Source of the DNA: Istiophorus platypterus
Lineage: Eukaryota; Chordata; Actinopteri; Istiophoriformes; Istiophoridae
Direction: 5' to 3'
DNA: 64,000 nt
Assembly (NCBI GenBank): GCA_016859345.1
Contig: CM029121.1
Span: 11,225,411 to 11,289,410, forward strand
Within the stretch, counting starts at the first letter, position 1. Every line of letters begins with the position of its first letter. Both the position numbers and the translations under genes were made by a program. The notes under the pieces were generated by a model, which was given only the letters and a program-made list of their open reading frames with translations, made no database searches and was not told the DNA's origin. Below are positions 40,301 to 49,848 of this stretch, piece by piece.

Positions 40301-43300
40301 TTGTCAGTCTCAATCTCACAAAGGGCATCGCCTGCTGCCACTGCCTCACCTACAGAGGTAAAGGAACACAAATGAGAACTTTCAGTAAAACATAAACATT
40401 TATTTGGCATCCTAAGCACCTGATTTCAAAACAATCTTTGAATTACGAAGAGAGATTTTAGTGCAAATGATTCCCTTCAGCTGTGATTGGAAATGCATGT
40501 ATCATACTCAACAGCGGCAAGTTCAAAACTACTGCTCTGTCACTGAGGCTTTTCACACACACAGAACAAATACATTGCCATAAAAATGAAAGAATTCCAC
40601 TGAAGGGACAAAAAGGCTATGCAGGAAAATATCTACTCTGGCTTTGGTCGACATATCAAATGAAAAGCCTAATCAATGTTTCATTGGGAAGAATGTGAGA
40701 TATGTAAAATGTGGTGTGTCTAATAAAAGGCAAGATCTTTGCCTATCCTTAGAATCCCAGTAGATTCCCTCTGGTCCACCACATAAGAGAGCTGGAATAT
40801 ATTAGCATCTGCTTAGCAGTGAAAGAGGTTGGCAATTACGAGCCACTGCTTCAGTTCTTCCATGCGCATATATCCATTTCATGTTTGTGTGACAGCTCAA
40901 ATGGGCTTCCAATAGACAAATTCAGAGACAAACAGACCCTATTGTCTCTGTGGACAAAAAGGAGAGAAGACGAAGAACTACTGTTGTCAACTGTGCAGCA
41001 GACAACAACTCATTTGTACAGGAAATGCTCTCTAGACTCAATAGTTTGATGTTGAAGTTGACAAATGCTTTGGTCATATTCTAGCCCCCAACACTCATTA
41101 ATTTCTAGACACTCAAAACAATGCAGGGTATTATGGAATCCTCTTCGTGACATATGCCCAGGAGGAGGTAAGGTATATGGGAAAAGGGTCAAGAATTATC
41201 CAGATCTGAAATCTGGTCACTTTTCTATTTTATGGCAGGAAAAGGTGTAAGAGAGGTGCATCACTTGGGAATATAGCAAAGAGCAGGAAAAGCAAGGGCA
41301 GTGCCATGACAAAGGCAAAAGTATCTCGTAAAACCTTAAACTGAAAAACACATGAGTTTGTAGGCAGTGTTAAAGGTAGGAAGATGTGTGGGAAGGAAAA
41401 TTGGTGGGTCAAGGGAGAGTAGAGGGGAGTGGGTGAGGGGAAGGTTGAAAGAGCAGAGGCATTATTGACGTTGGAAGCCCCTGAGAGCAAAGCAGCAGTG
41501 GAGTCAAGATTGGATTTGTATGAGGCTTTAACAACGTATGACCTCAGGGGTTAGGTGTGATGTGCAGTATTAAAGATTAAACAGGTGACCCCGAGCCTTT
41601 CCCCCTGCTATACCAGAAAAACAGTAGGAAAGACAACAAAAATGATACTTAGACTACATGGTTACATAAGCTATTTCGAATGCACAAATAAATCTACTAA
41701 ATCAAGATGCTGATCTTGTTTTATTGTTTAGATGAAAACTCAAAAATTGGTAATTGGTTTCATGTTGAATTCTATCTCAGGAAAATAGAAAATACACTTC
41801 AAAAAACACTTTTTCCAAACAAAAGATTTCCCTGTAGAACAGTTAAACATATTACCATCATAACAAATGAGTACTTTTTCTAAGCTCTCATAAAACCTAT
41901 AATGAATTAGGGGTAGAAAGTAGCAGCCTGGTTGTGTTTTGGTTGCTACTAACAATTTATCTTTCTTTCTTTCCCTTTCTCCCTTACACACATGTACAAT
42001 AGCATCCTAAGTCACAGAAGCACATGGCAACACAGCAGAGCAGCCAATCAGAATTCAATGTGTTGCCTCCTGATAAATGAGAGTGTGGCTGAGGCGCATG
42101 GCTGAGCAGAGTTGCTAAGCAGTGATGAATAGTGACTGCCATGCTTCCTTGAGCCAATTAGCCACCAGAGGCCCTCAGGTGCTCAGGTGCTCCACTGCGC
42201 AGGCTTTTACCTTATAGAGCAAAGTGATGCCATAGAGTAAATGATTTGTGCTACCGCTGGTCCATCATTGTGATAAAAAAGGAAAGTTGAGCTTTTTGGT
42301 CTAATGAAAACTGATGCAGAGTGTGTCACTGTTAGAGCTGCATATATTTTGACTGGGAGGGAGCTTTCAAATTTACCAAGCACCAACGAGAAGGGAAACA
42401 TTACATGTAGAAGTAAATGAACCATCTGTCCCTCTGCATAACAAATTATAACATATGGTAGTCTTAGCAGGTTAGCTAAAAGAAATGAAGCAGAAGTGTT
42501 TTGTAATGAGCGCTGGCAAATGAAATCTTATGTTATAGTATCTATTACCTTCCTTCTTCAGCCATTTGACTATGTTTCCCTCCTCCATGGTGGGGGAGAG
42601 TGCAGGCATTTGCACTTTGAGTGGGCTGACACCTAGAGGATAGAAAGACAATAACAGATGATTTACATTGAGGTAGCAGCAATGTCTGGGGACGTCAGGC
42701 TTAAAAAGCAAAAAATATTTCCATGAAATAATATCTGAAACCCTAAAGCCAGGTATTTCCTTTTCTTCATCAAGGCTTTGTTGTTGTCAAAATAAATTAA
42801 GTAACATGCACAGAAGTACCAGTGTTTGGCTGCAACTAGGCCTTAGGGGGTTCATCATGTTCAGCTCAACAGCAGAACACAGGAAGAGACAGTGCCACTA
42901 TGACAGAAGAACGCTGGCAGGTCACTTATGTAATTGTGATTCTGGCTGACAAAGCACCAGAGGCTACAGAGGTACTTGTACTCTTGCAGGCCTTTGAGCT
43001 ACCATCAAAGACCCCCACTGTCATCAGCTGCTGCCACTCAGAAAGCCAGGGTTCATCTGGCTCACAGCACTTTACTGGACACTGGGTCCTTAGGCTGCCA
43101 GAGCAAATCACAAATTCAAGCTGTGCCTGCAGTACAGCCTAGGTAACTGCTCAAATATGACACAACTCAAAAGGAAAACCCGTTTGTTTGTTTGTTTTGC
43201 GTATTCTATAGGCTAAGTGAGCTACACTGACATCACATTTATGATTTAAAGAGAGAGTGATATAGATAGATAGATAATAGACAGAAAAAGTAAATGTCCT

Positions 43301-44922
43301 TGATATATGATGCTGCTTGTAGAGGCAGCTATATATTAAATGTTCACCACAGACACACAATAAAATCATTATCTTTATATGCCTCACAGTTTTAAAGTGC
43401 AAATTTTTATTAATCCAATGCCATAAATCAAGAATCAAAAGTTCTGGCATGTGGTCTTGTCTACACAGAAGTTTTTCTTGATGACTAAATGTTCTGCAAA
43501 CAATACATATTAAAGACATAACTAATACTTTTTTGAAATCCATCCAGCTATGTGAAATCAAATAAGTAAAATAAATTAACGAAAAAAATTGTGCATTGAA
43601 GTACAGTATTTGAGCTGTTAGAGGTTTTGTGGGATCCAACTCTCCATACAAATAACTCCTGTCTATAGCTTGAATGTGTGATGCCGCCATCTGCTGGATA
43701 TTTGGCAATGTCACAAAGATTGACTGTTAATGCACAAGGGGAGAAGATATTCAGTTACTTTTTAAATATATTTTTTTCATTAGCTCTAAGGTAGGAACGC
43801 AAATAACAGCTATGTTTATAAAACTAGTGTTAGATAGTGCGCTAAAATTTTGTACTACAAGTTTTTTATTTTTTGTTTGAACTGTCAATCACTTCCCAGA
43901 TCTGAATGTGGCCGTTTACCTACACAATTTACACTTCGATCAATACACTAATGAAATACAGCTTGTTGTAAGACAGCATAAGATTTCAGTAATAAAATCA
44001 ATAATAGCTGTATTCTATTTAGCCGCTGAGGTTTCACTGCTCCGGTACTGTACACATTGCATCTCTGTTTCACTTTCAAGAATCCCTGGGACGCTTGAAA
44101 AGCTCCGAGCCATCGTTAATGAAATCAGAAACACCTGCACCGTTTTCCCGCAAGTCAGAATGTTCTTCTGTGAAAACGCCCTTTGAGTTAATATATTTTA
44201 AGGATAAATTATTCTCGATTTACCCCCCAAAAAACAACCCCTGATTTAGATACATTGGTCCTATTTTTAACTTTTAAAGATAAATCTAAAAGTGGGAACA
44301 GTGGCCCCCCTTTGGAACCACTGCTGCAAGTGTGAGAAACGACGGGTGGGATCGAATCGCCTTGGGCCCCCGAACTGACAGGTTCACGCTGCAGATGTGG
44401 ACAGATGTGGCTCTGTCTCTCTCTCGGGAAGCTTGATGGCCTTTATCACAGCTTCCTTGTGCCACAAGTCGCCTACACGTTACATGTGCTATCAAAGGTG
44501 AGAGATTTGGACCCAACCCGTTCGTTAACAGTTTGCCTCCTACGAGGTTCGATGAAGTTTCCGCTGTTCTAATACACAAACTCCCCCAAAACCGAGTTTA
44601 ACTGTTGGAGCTAGGATGCGACACGCCGGCCTCTCCGTTTATCAACGCTGCTGTTAGTTTTAATGTTGTGAAATATTACAGGATAGTACCTTAATTACAC
44701 GACCGACCAGGATAGAAAACGATGTTAGCGAATGTCGGCACAGAAAAGGACAAGAGCTATCCTTCTATCAGACGGTCAGTACTCACCGAGAAACCATGGT
44801 GATTTAAAGAAGTGTCTGACTTGCTCATGCCACGGTTTTGTGGCCCACAAACATTTATTAAGATGACATAATCTGAGGCCAAGTACAATTCCTTGACGAC
44901 CGAGACGCAAGGAGGCCGCCAT
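19008..44922 (-). CDS. pdhx: Pyruvate dehydrogenase complex component X (E3-binding protein)
   Basis: PDHX is a mitochondrial matrix protein that sits in the E2 core of the pyruvate dehydrogenase complex and anchors dihydrolipoamide dehydrogenase (E3). Eleven exons join into 1476 nt, 491 residues plus stop, against 501 in human. In order: targeting presequence (1-46), lipoyl domain (about 48-140) with lipoylated Lys90 in IETDKAVV, Pro/Ala linker, E3-binding domain (about 176-208, RLSPAARHIL to GPRGLITK), second Pro/Ala linker (about 216-263) and the E2-like inner domain (264-491). The E2 catalytic motif DHRxxDG is replaced by DGRLVDD (462-468), so the acyltransferase His is missing, as in all E3BPs. 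This separates pdhx from dlat. All splice phases agree. It is read toward cd44, with ehf upstream in the same orientation. Confidence 0.96.
20127..20191 (-). CDS. pdhx: pdhx exon 10
   Basis: 65 nt encoding ALAQKARDGKLLPEEYQGGS plus F, with acceptor GTTTCTTTGCAG and donor GTAAAC at phase 2. It is nearly identical to the KARDGKLLPEEYQGGSF block of human PDHX. The exon is too short to stand out as a long open frame. Confidence 0.93.
20380..20600. repeat. Diverged fish interspersed repeat
   Basis: Words TTTTGAGATATTTCAC, GAGGGATCACTAGTTTCATT and GATAATCCATCCAAG occur in the same order as in the repeat at 12.05-12.61 kb. It is older and more diverged. Confidence 0.5.
22326..22368. repeat. CTGTGGC minisatellite
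   Basis: About six head-to-tail copies of the 7-mer CTGTGGC, one with a C-to-T change, in pdhx intron 9. Confidence 0.9.
22794..22952 (-). CDS. pdhx: pdhx exon 9
   Basis: 159 nt, phase 0-0, encoding EMPEVNVTWSGDG through HISVAVATDKGLITPIIKDA to ISANAK. The ISVAVATDKGL and TPIIKDA motifs are hallmarks of the 2-oxoacid dehydrogenase acyltransferase fold. Donor GTAAAA. Confidence 0.95.
22953..25300. other. pdhx intron 8
   Basis: Intron between exons 8 and 9, about half occupied by the Tc1-like element. The rest is AT-rich with no recognised feature. Confidence 0.6.
23250..24346 (-). mobile_element. Degenerate Tc1/mariner-like element in pdhx intron 8
   Basis: The left end begins AGTCCATAAGTATTAGGACA just after a TA dinucleotide, as Tc1/mariner insertions do. 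Left-arm sequence GCTCAGCAGTAATTGG (23431-23446) is matched in inverse orientation by CCAATTACTGTTGAGC (24256-24271), showing long inverted repeats of about 200 bp. The middle resembles the antisense of a Tc1-family transposase gene; CCACATCATCTGTAAAACATG-type words in minus sense are typical. It carries stop codons, is shorter than intact elements of this kind, and the outer part of the right arm is missing. It is inactive. Confidence 0.8.
25301..25359 (-). CDS. pdhx: pdhx exon 8
   Basis: 59 nt encoding QIKVSVNDFIIKAAAVTLK, which matches human IKVSVNDFIIKAAAVTLK almost exactly. Acceptor TTTGTCTTTTCAG, donor GTAAGT; phase 1 in, phase 0 out. Confidence 0.96.
26442..26496. other. Perfect-stem hairpin in pdhx intron 7
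   Basis: ATCCATACAGTAT (26451-26463) and ATACTGTATGGAT (26475-26487) are perfect inverse complements separated by 11 nt. Weaker outer pairing extends to GCTC (26442-26445) and GAGC (26493-26496). The geometry resembles a small microRNA precursor or the core of a short inverted-repeat transposon. No known microRNA was recognised. Confidence 0.5.
27429..27576 (-). CDS. pdhx: pdhx exon 7, start of inner domain
   Basis: 148 nt encoding GTFTEIPASNVRRVIAQRLT through PHAYASVDCD to RKDLAK. It aligns with human GTFTEIPASNIRRVIAKRL. Acceptor CACTTGTCCTCCTCAG, donor GTAAAA; phase 0 in, phase 1 out. Confidence 0.96.
28248..28413 (-). CDS. pdhx: pdhx exon 6, Pro/Ala-rich linker
   Basis: 166 nt beginning DALNLLKTS, the end of the E3-binding domain region, then a Pro/Ala linker of about 35 residues (PAPTPAATPPPPGSRP), then NIPPLSVPGKPGAP. 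Acceptor TTTTGTTTAACAG, donor GTGAGC. The linker swings the E3-binding domain relative to the core. Confidence 0.93.
28443..28470. repeat. (AAT)n microsatellite
   Basis: Roughly nine AAT units just upstream (in transcript sense) of the pdhx exon 6 acceptor. In the transcript it reads (ATT)n, within about 30-60 nt of the 3' splice site. Confidence 0.9.
30479..30559. repeat. A-rich (CAAA)n tract
   Basis: Low-complexity A runs broken by single C, in pdhx intron 5. Confidence 0.85.
32549..32580. repeat. (GT)n microsatellite
   Basis: Short GT run with TTTG and TATG interruptions, pdhx intron 5. Confidence 0.85.
33291..33389 (-). CDS. pdhx: pdhx exon 5, E3-binding (peripheral subunit-binding) domain
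   Basis: 99 nt in the frame LRLSPAARHILDTHG, VDPKLATPTG, PRGLITK. It matches human RLSPAARNILEKHSLDASQ and GTATGPRGIFTKED, the small three-helix domain that docks dihydrolipoamide dehydrogenase. The visible open frame in this place is a different frame, so the exon is easy to miss. Acceptor CTCTTCCTTGTCCAG, donor GTAAGT; phases fit both neighbours. Confidence 0.93.
34105..34307 (-). CDS. pdhx: pdhx exon 4, end of lipoyl domain and first linker
   Basis: 203 nt starting MEEGSHNVRLGTPIALMVEE (lipoyl-domain end; human [20 protein letters not shown]), then GQDWKQVEIPSP, then about 40 residues of Pro/Ala/Ser linker with runs of six prolines. Acceptor CCCTCTTTACAG, donor GTGAGT. A long (AC)n tract in transcript sense ends about 30 nt upstream of the acceptor. 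Confidence 0.94.
34339..34411. repeat. (GT)n microsatellite beside pdhx exon 4
   Basis: About 36 GT dinucleotides with one GA interruption, in intron 3 immediately upstream of the exon 4 3' splice site. In the pdhx transcript it reads (AC)n. Confidence 0.97.
38992..39040. repeat. GA-rich simple repeat
   Basis: GAGAGACT units followed by nearly pure (GA)n, pdhx intron 3. Confidence 0.9.
40249..40349 (-). CDS. pdhx: pdhx exon 3, lipoyl-lysine exon
   Basis: 101 nt encoding EAVAAGDALCEIETDKAVVT and LESNDDGILAKIL. The lysine in ETDKAVV is the lipoylation site (Lys90). Acceptor CTCTGTAG, donor GTAAGC; phase 1 in, phase 0 out. Confidence 0.96.
42549..42632 (-). CDS. pdhx: pdhx exon 2, N-terminal lipoyl domain
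   Basis: 84 nt encoding [20 protein letters not shown] and VKWLKKE, matching human [20 protein letters not shown]. Acceptor CTATCCTCTAG, donor GTAATA; phase 1-1. Confidence 0.96.
43684..43697 (-). promoter_or_regulatory. CTCF-like motif (intron 1 of pdhx)
   Basis: Minus-strand CCAGCAGATGGCGG fits all 14 positions of the CTCF core consensus CCASYAGRKGGCRS. It lies about 1.2 kb inside pdhx. Occupancy is inferred only. Confidence 0.45.
44787..44922 (-). CDS. pdhx: pdhx exon 1, start codon and mitochondrial presequence
   Basis: 136 coding nt from ATG at 44922 to a GTGAGT donor. It encodes MAASLRLGRQGIVLGLRLCH and onward to HFFKSPWFL. The sequence is Arg/Lys-rich with no acidic residue before position 34, as expected for a matrix-targeting peptide. 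The start matches human MAASWRLG. It joins exon 2 at phase 1. Confidence 0.93.
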
Positions 44923-44925
44923 GTT
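44911..44925 (-). promoter_or_regulatory. pdhx: YY1-like element over the pdhx start codon
   Basis: The transcript-sense sequence ACAACATGGCGGCCTCC contains the YY1 core AnATGGCGGC overlapping the initiator ATG. Such elements are common just downstream of start sites in TATA-less promoters of nuclear-encoded mitochondrial genes. Binding is inferred, not shown. Confidence 0.4.
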
Positions 44926-45290
44926 GTCGTCCTCCCCGTTCGTGAGTCGTGTCCGGACAAGTGCCTGACTGTAAAACTACGGAACGGGAACGTGGAGGTA
45001 GGATTGTTTGATCTAAAATATAAAGTTAAACCTGTGAGTATCACCAACTCCAGATAACGTTTAGAATTTACAGTGATGTGTGGTGTTTTTAAATTGTATA
45101 AAAAATATATTATTTATCAATTTAGATATAAACGAGTAGGCTAAAAAGGGGTAAATCTTTTGGGTCCTTCGAGGACATTTACGCCGCTTTTCTGTTGCGT
45201 TCTAGTTCCAACTGAAATGCTCGAAAATCCCCCAGCTGAGTGAGCTACTGCCCCCTGCTGGTACAATGTCATAGGCTTCGGTGGAAGGTA
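44923..45290 (-). promoter_or_regulatory. pdhx: pdhx promoter region
   Basis: Sequence just upstream of the pdhx start has several CpGs, no TATA box and mixed GC content, then becomes AT-rich. In mammals this interval is a bidirectional promoter shared with APIP. Here I see no apip exon on the other side. A CTCF-like motif lies at 45248-45261. Confidence 0.4.
45248..45261 (-). promoter_or_regulatory. CTCF-like motif upstream of pdhx
   Basis: Minus-strand CCAGCAGGGGGCAG fits all 14 positions of the CTCF core consensus, about 330 bp upstream of the pdhx ATG and in the same orientation as the motif at 43.69 kb. Confidence 0.5.
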
Positions 45291-48200
45291 GTTATGTGTT
45301 TAAAATAGAAAATTAAAATCAATTTCTAAACATTTCTTATGCATATATTTTTTTTACATTATAATCTAATTTGATTGTTTCAACCTCGGGTCCATCAAAA
45401 CAGAATACAACAAAAATTGAATTAGAAATCTAGATATTAAACTCCATGATTTATATAATCCATATTTACCCCATAAATTTTATAGTTTTTTCTCTATATT
45501 ATTAAGTGCTAGACATCAGTTTCTTTCTGTTCAGACAAGCTTCTTTTTAGATTCTCTGTCACAAGACTTAAGCTTAACTTAACTTAAAATCCTACTACAG
45601 TGAAAACAACAAAAGAAATAAAACAACAAATCTGCATATATGTGTGTTTGAGGAAAGATTATGTCTTCTCTAAGGAACAATGAAATAATATTAGTTGTTT
45701 TTTCAACACAGTGTGTTAAAAATATTTTCAGCACACTGTGTATCATGCACTATTATCCTTTATCTTTATATGCAATCCATCTCAATTTACCCAAGAAAAC
45801 TTATATTAAAAATATTTAAATAAATATGCTTTATAATTTCTTATTGATTTGTTTATTTTAGATGTTGTTTGAATGTGATATTATTACATATAGCATATTA
45901 CATGTAATTACAAATCTAGCTAATTACAATTTTGTGTTTCCAAATACACTTTCAATTCAGTATAATCTGCTCATTTCTCGTATGTGTGAAGAATAAGATT
46001 TTTGTCAAGATGTTAAAGTATTATGTTATGACATTAATTCAATTTATCTTTTTTTTGGTTTTATTAAAAGAAATTTGATGTTTGTCATTTTCACTTAGTC
46101 ACATATGGGTTGTCAGATGTGAGATAAAAATGTCGTTGCATCTGTTTAAACTAGACATTTGTTTTGAAAAAAAAGCATATGTGACATCATGAAAATTTAT
46201 GCATGGAATTTTTTCTTTTTCATTATATTACATAATGTGCCTACAAGGAAATTATTGAGTAAGTTTTTACTCAGAAGACATGGGAAAACAAATATTAATT
46301 GAAAGTACAAAAATCTGAGAAGGACATTGGCTTCATAACATTAACTTTGCATTATCATGGAAACTTCCTCAAGTTTTGGTTTCTTCAAAATACAGAAAAG
46401 ACCAAAGAAAAACCAATCCTGCCTTTAGGGGTTGTTTTTTATTTAAATTTACATGTAGAATGAATTGTTTGTTTGTAAACTGTTGATCACCAGTGCATCT
46501 CAACTTTGGGAATTTTGTTAGTTTTACCTTTATACTCTCACTTACATTACTTTTTCATTGACAAGATTATAAAATAGGGTATTGTTTCTAAATGGGCAGT
46601 CAACTGTAACATAGTACTCCCTTCCAAAAAAATAAAAGTAAAAGCTGCATCACTGACGTATTTCTAATCTGTCCATTTCACAGTTTGGGCTGAATGCCTC
46701 ACAGATCCATTTGAGTGTGAAGAGAAAATGATAAGAGGACCTGATAAGCTGGGCCTGTATGTCTGCTGTGAGAACACAATAGCCCCACTGAGCAGCCATG
46801 GGACAGACACAAAATCCCAGCTGGCTGTCTTTATGCCCATACTTAGGCTATCTTTCATCACTTCCCTGATCTTCCTCTGGCATCTATCTGATTGAATTAA
46901 TGTTTTCCCTTTTAAATAATAAAATAGCTCTTCCGCAGCTCATTCAAATCTGAAAACCATTTTGTGACAATAAGAGATGAAGGCACTTGTGGACTGATAT
47001 TGCATATTGTTTTTGGCAAAAGAAAGGCTGCCATTATTTTGCTTGCACAGCTTAGTGTTACACGCAGCATGCCAGGCCAATAGATAATATTACCTGTACA
47101 TATATTTTGCTGTTATCTTCTCAGACCATTGTCTGTACAATACACATTATAATGCAGTTTTTGTGCAGTGAAACCGCTCACCCATAAAGTGAGACACATG
47201 GATTAAATATCTCCTCTCAAGTGCTTATTGGTGTTTTTCTTCCTACCCAGATCTATTACAACCGGTCTGGCTGCATGTTTGCCTACGTGCCATCAGTGCC
47301 TGCTGCTGGCGCCCTCCAGCCAAGTGGTGTAAATACTTGTTATGCTTGTTTAACAGCACTTTCACCGAATTATCCTCTCTTAGTTACAGGTAATGCTTGA
47401 AAACCATACCAAGTCATAGGCCCTAGAGAATCACATGCAAAACTCATATAGAGTTATGCGTAATAAAGTCTCATGATTTAAATCAAATGTCAGCGTCTGA
47501 CATGAATCCTTGCACGGTGTGGGTATGTAAAGCTGGGGTTTGCATTCACAGGACAGTGGTCTGTTAGGAAAATCAAGCTCCTGTCTCTTTGTGCTGGAGA
47601 GGTTAGATCAGTCTAGACAATTTGCCTAACTGTTCACTTATCTTCACTTAGTCACATCACAGGGTCCCATATCACAGCTCACAGCAGCATCCACATTATT
47701 CAAAAATGAAACTAAGACCAGATTTCAGAGGTTCACGCCTGTCTGTGTCTGTGATCATTCAATGGAAACTATCATTCATTTTTCTAGTTTACCTCCTTGT
47801 GCTCTATTAATGTTCTTATTAATGTTCAATACACAGTTTCTTAATGGTACACAACTCCTGTTCATAATGCTTTCCCTCATTATTTTGTGGCTGCTCAACA
47901 GTTGTTCTTTGCTTCACAGCTATCAAAAAGAATCTCCTTCTCTCTGTCATTATTTAAGTATTCAAAACGTAAACAACATGAAATCATGCTCTTTATTTTA
48001 GTGAAATATTAATCACGGTTTGTTTAATATTGTATGTATTCAAAATTAAACCAAATCTTGATCATGACAAGTGCTATTCTATAGAAAGTACAAAGCGTGT
48101 TTGCTCAATGTGAATAATGTAACAAGAAAGAAATTAAACAATGGGATATGATGGGTATGCAGTTTAATTGAATTACAATTCTTGCTTGTTTCACATAATG

Positions 48201-49030
48201 TAACAATATAGCAATCAGTAGTTATTACCTTTTTACACAATTTTCTTTCTTTCATCCAGTCAACAATGGAAATCAAAATTATAGAAAACTCCTCTAATCA
48301 GAGCTGGTTTCCTGCCAACAGGAAAAAAAATTATCTCTTAATCTCTTAAAAATTCCCATAGGTTTTATACTAGAAGATTCATGTGTAGTTTTTAATAATG
48401 ACATGTGATTTAATTTCCTTCAGCTCACTTTGGGACAGTGTTGGTTTGTGACACTGATGTCTGTGGCAGCTGAACAACAAAACCGAAAGGGAAGAGGCAA
48501 TGCAGTGGGCAAGGTTTGAAGCCATCAGGAAAGATAATGACAGTGAGTGGTGTCATTTGAGGCCAGGCTATGTAAAGAAGGGTTACAACAGCCAGATAAA
48601 TCATCATGAAGATTAGACCCAGATTTGCTTGTGAACACAGGTCAAAGAAAGGAGCCTTTTATTGACACTACTTTAATCTTGTTGGCCATCGAGGCCCAGT
48701 CATTCAATTTCTGCCTGCAGGAACCCGTTTGGCAGCTCTGGCACGCACTGGCAAACAATTAACCGTGTGGCATTTCACACTATCTCTAAGTGCATGGGAA
48801 CATGTTTTAGTGGGGACAAGGCTTACAGCAGCTACTCTAAGTTACTCAGTCAATATTGGTCAAGTCTGGGAGAGGATAGTTAGAATGTGGGCTGTAGATT
48901 GAAACCAAAATGTGGATTGATATAACTGATCAAAACAACATTTCTTGGTCATCACAGGAATCATCCTTTTCCTGATTTACATAATAAAACCCAAACTGTA
49001 GGGATGGAATTATGAAAAAATGGCTATCAT
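45290..49030. other. AT-rich intergenic region between pdhx and ehf
   Basis: About 3.7 kb with many A/T runs and no coding exon recognised. In mammals apip occupies this interval on the opposite strand to PDHX. I looked for its conserved blocks on the plus strand and saw none. Confidence 0.6.
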
Positions 49031-49051
49031 ATAATAAAAACGATCACAAGC

Positions 49052-49057
49052 TTTATT
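49052..49057 (-). other. ehf: Candidate ehf polyadenylation signal
   Basis: TTTATT on the plus strand is AATAAA in the transcript, about 690 nt past the ehf stop codon. It would give a 3' UTR of about 0.7 kb. Confidence 0.4.
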
Positions 49058-49748
49058 TGTATGAAACATAAACAAACATTTACACACTTTACAGTTCAAT
49101 GAATGCAAACTATGAAATGAACCAAATAAAACAAACCACAACGTTATGTTGCTGTAAATATTTATACTTGTCTATGTACCCTTGTATGTCATTGCTGAGT
49201 TGCGCTTGTGGCATGTTATTTTTGATATTAATTATTTTTTTTTTGTGCGGTGATTAAGCATCCTTCCCAAAGGACACTTCACATTATCAGTGTCAAAACA
49301 CTAAGCATGCATCTGTTTGCCACATGCATTTGATAGCTACATCAATATTTGTGCTCCTTCGAGACTTGAAGAGTAGAGACTATCGGAAAAAGATGTAAGA
49401 AAACCAGGATTCATCATATTTCATATTAGGTTATTGTCAGTTTTGAAATCTGTTTCTTTAGTGATATCTTTTCTAAACGTGTGTGTGTGTGTGAGAGGTT
49501 TGTGTGAGGTTTGTGTGCTTGCATGTTGGCATAAGAAGCATTTTTTTAATAAGGCACAATAGAGAACATTTCAGTGCAGTGTCACAACGAAGGGATCAAC
49601 TTAGAGAAAAAAATAATGAGGCAAACGTACAATTATCGACAATGTGTAAACACTTCAAACATATCTTTATCAAAAACAGTCAGTTGCAACTATAATAAAG
49701 CATCACATTTGCATACAACATCAAATAAAACATAAATGAATGGAGTTG

Positions 49749-49848
49749 TCACTTCTCTGACTCCCTCCATCCTCTTGCATTCCTTCCAAACTTGTAAACC
49801 AGTCTGCGTCCGTCTACTCGCTCTAGGATTTCTCTTTTGTAGTAATAT
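49749..49848 (-). CDS. ehf: ehf exon 8, end of ETS domain and stop
   Basis: 100 nt from acceptor GCTTTGTTACAG to TGA at 49751-49749. It encodes YYYKREILERVDGRRLVYKF then GRNARGWRESEK, the last helix and strands of the ETS domain. It joins exon 7 across Arg255 (AG plus A). It is too short for a long open-frame scan. Confidence 0.95.

Larger units (their letters stand above)
40350..44786. other. pdhx introns 1 and 2
   Basis: Non-coding introns around exon 2. A 187-codon minus-strand open frame (43714-43151) has no recognisable domain and is probably chance. A CTCF-like motif lies at 43684-43697. A GC-richer patch at about 44280-44600 precedes exon 1. Confidence 0.55.

Noticed and set aside
43151..43714. 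187-codon minus-strand open frame in pdhx intron 1
   Set aside because: No recognisable domain, AT-rich with low-complexity Ile/Tyr/His runs, inside an intron; length is within chance for 64 kb of AT-rich DNA.
47305..47330. CTCF-like match GGCGCCCTCCAGCC
   Set aside because: Four mismatches to the core consensus; too weak.
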